From: an uncultured bacterium
GTDB taxonomy: Bacteria; Bacillota; Clostridia; Lachnospirales; Lachnospiraceae
DNA length: 42,802 nt
Direction: 5' to 3'
Assembly (NCBI GenBank): GCA_947177425.1
Contig: CAMWUN010000030.1
Span: 1 to 42,802, forward strand
In this document: positions 41,849 through 42,802 of the stretch, in pieces
Numbering within the stretch: the stretch's first letter is position 1
Layout: the number at the start of each line of letters is the position of its first letter
Program-made: the position numbers and the translations under genes
Notes under the pieces: model-generated
The model's database searches: none
Told to the model about the DNA's origin: nothing
The model's input: the letters and a program-made list of their open reading frames with translations, nothing else

Positions 41849-42648
41849 TAACATTTACCTCCATTTCCAGCACAGCCGTCTTTATTTTCTCTGCAGTGAT
41901 GCCCTTCTCCATGATGATGCCTCTCCCCATGGTGTCCGTGATGGTCGCAATGGACATGGGGATCAAACTTAAGCTTTCCGGCAAGCAGGGCATCCACTGC
42001 TTCATCCGCACTGCCGGATACGCCGCCATAAAGTTGTATCCCGGCTTCCGCCAGCGCAGTCTGCGCACCTGCGCCAATCCCTCCGCAAATCAGTGTGTCC
42101 ACCTGCAAGGCTGCAAGCATCCCTGCCAGAGCGCCGTGTCCGCTTCCGCCTGTATCTACCACCTGCGCATCACTGACTTCTCCATCCAGGATTTCATAGA
42201 CCTTAAACTGCCCTGTATGCCCGAAATGCGGGAATACATTTCCATTTTCATAGGTGACTGCAATTTTCATAGTTTCTGCTTCCTTTCTGTCAACGGCCGC
42301 TCTTCCGGCCATATAATCCGCCCTGTCACATTTCTTTCCACAGCCTTTCGACGCTGAGCCGTCACAGAGCGCATAATTTCCACCTGAAATACACAGTGTC
42401 TTACCATCAACAAGACAATCCGCAATTTTACTTCTTGCTTTTTCGTACATTTCCGTAACCGTAGTACGGGAAACCCCCATCTGCCTGGCACACTGCTCAT
42501 GAGTCCTTTTTTCATGATCAATCAGCCGGATAGTTTCAAATTCATCCACCGACAGCAGAACCTGTTCAGCCTGCCCTATTCCGCATGGGGAAAAACTGTC
42601 ATACTTTGGCTCAAAGCAAATTCTCCTGCACCGGACTGGTCTTGCCAT
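41848..42648 (-). CDS. DUF134-NifX fusion metal-cluster protein with His/Cys-rich tail
   Basis: A 266-aa protein. Residues 1-~100 are DUF134 (MARPVRCRRICFEP, then LSVDEFETIRLIDHEKRTHEQCARQMGVSRTTVTEMYEKAR, a sigma-like HTH). A Cys-rich joint (CDGSASKGCGKKCD) follows, then a NifX/NafY-type FeMo-cofactor-binding domain (~125-228: MKIAVTYENGNVFPHFGHTGQF, LICGGIGAGAQTAL). The last 36 residues hold 11 His and 4 Cys, a likely metal-binding tail. These two domains are often separate neighbouring genes. No nitrogenase genes are present, so a general Fe-S/metal cluster role is inferred. ATG 42648 has GGAGG upstream. Confidence 0.92.
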   Translation of the reverse strand: MARPVRCRRICFEPKYDSFSPCGIGQAEQVLLSVDEFETIRLIDHEKRTHEQCARQMGVSRTTVTEMYEKARSKIADCLVDGKTLCISGGNYALCDGSASKGCGKKCDRADYMAGRAAVDRKEAETMKIAVTYENGNVFPHFGHTGQFKVYEILDGEVSDAQVVDTGGSGHGALAGMLAALQVDTLICGGIGAGAQTALAEAGIQLYGGVSGSADEAVDALLAGKLKFDPHVHCDHHGHHGERHHHGEGHHCRENKDGCAGNGGKC

Positions 42649-42682
42649 GCATCCACCTCCATTTCCGACATATGACGATAAC

Positions 42683-42711
42683 ATTATAACCCTGTAGTAT
42701 ATAAAATGCAA
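42683..42711 (-). promoter_or_regulatory. Promoter of DUF134-NifX/hemerythrin operon
   Basis: On the minus strand TTGCAT (42706-42711), 17-base spacer, perfect TATAAT (42683-42688), about 35 bases before the start codon. Confidence 0.8.
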
Positions 42712-42723
42712 GATACCGGCACC

Positions 42724-42742
42724 CGTATTTTCCACAAATACG
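42724..42742. promoter_or_regulatory. Palindrome upstream of NifX promoter
   Basis: CGTATTT-TCCAC-AAATACG, a 7-bp perfect inverted repeat 12 bases upstream of the -35 box. It could be a regulator site, or a terminator of an upstream gene outside the window. Confidence 0.5.
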
Positions 42743-42757
42743 CGCCAGAGTTACTGT

Positions 42758-42802
42758 TCACACAGACCTGCGCATTTACTGCGCTGGTCGTAAGAAAGTG
42801 AT
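42758..42802. repeat. Right copy of 45-bp terminal direct repeat
   Basis: Identical to positions 1-45, including the hairpin (here 42765-42789). Confidence 0.9.

Noticed and set aside
1-42802. Complete circular plasmid or phage
   Set aside because: Ends overlap by 45 bp, but no replication, partition, mobilisation, integrase or structural gene is present and the content is ordinary chromosomal sugar metabolism.
1-42802. CRISPR arrays, tRNA or rRNA genes, insertion sequences
   Set aside because: No regularly spaced repeats, cloverleaf sequences, rRNA segments or transposase-like proteins were found on either strand.

Overview
The window looks like chromosomal DNA from a gut Lachnospiraceae (Clostridia). 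Evidence: strong AGGAGG-type ribosome sites, AT-rich intergenic regions with sigma-A promoters, YesM/YesN-type two-component and AraC/LacI sugar regulators, several ABC sugar importers with Gram-positive lipoprotein binding proteins, and many cytoplasmic glycoside hydrolases without signal peptides. The genus cannot be fixed from sequence alone. No replication, partition, mobilisation, phage, transposase, tRNA, rRNA or CRISPR gene was seen. The first and last 45 bases are identical and contain a hairpin, so the window is either an overlapping circular assembly or, more likely, a contig bounded by a dispersed repeat.

Layout. 1-562: terminal repeat, a 48-residue Gln/Asn-rich protein gene (minus strand) and a candidate ~93-nt small RNA (plus strand). 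563-12964: a ~12.4 kb minus-strand operon reading RbsA-type ATPase, permease, binding protein, permease, GH3, GH1, GH78 rhamnosidase, GH43. It is driven by a promoter near 13042-13070 and faces a divergent AraC-GH39 fusion gene (13265-15766). The set resembles a cytoplasmic route for rhamnose-, glucose- and pentose-decorated plant glycosides. 15845-16632: two small minus-strand genes (HAAS/DUF1700-like and unknown). 16826-24206: a cellobiose or cello-oligosaccharide module with a CUT1 binding protein and two permeases, a LacI repressor, and a divergent cellobiose phosphorylase (GH94) whose leader carries a LacI-type operator also found upstream of lacI. 24407-27506: XRE regulator with membrane segments, cardiolipin synthase, pyridoxamine kinase-like protein. 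27625-34366: a second CUT1 transporter in one direction with a YesM-like histidine kinase and a YesN-like response regulator. 34554-38440: GH88 and GH43 operon with a divergent AraC regulator and overlapping face-to-face promoters.

38444-41146: the least conventional locus. A TetR regulator, a seven-TM membrane protein, and a family 2 glycosyltransferase fused to a MarR-like winged-helix domain. Matching TGAAC-N3-GTTCA palindromes lie upstream of tetR and of the membrane-protein gene. 41447-42648: a bacteriohemerythrin translationally coupled to a DUF134-NifX fusion protein with a His/Cys-rich tail.

Neither CUT1 transporter has its own ATPase gene here, so both probably share an MsmK-type ATPase encoded elsewhere. 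The strongest leads for new biology are the TetR/7TM/GT2-MarR locus, the candidate sRNA, the AraC-GH39 fusion and the one-sided decay of ATP sites in the RbsA-like protein.
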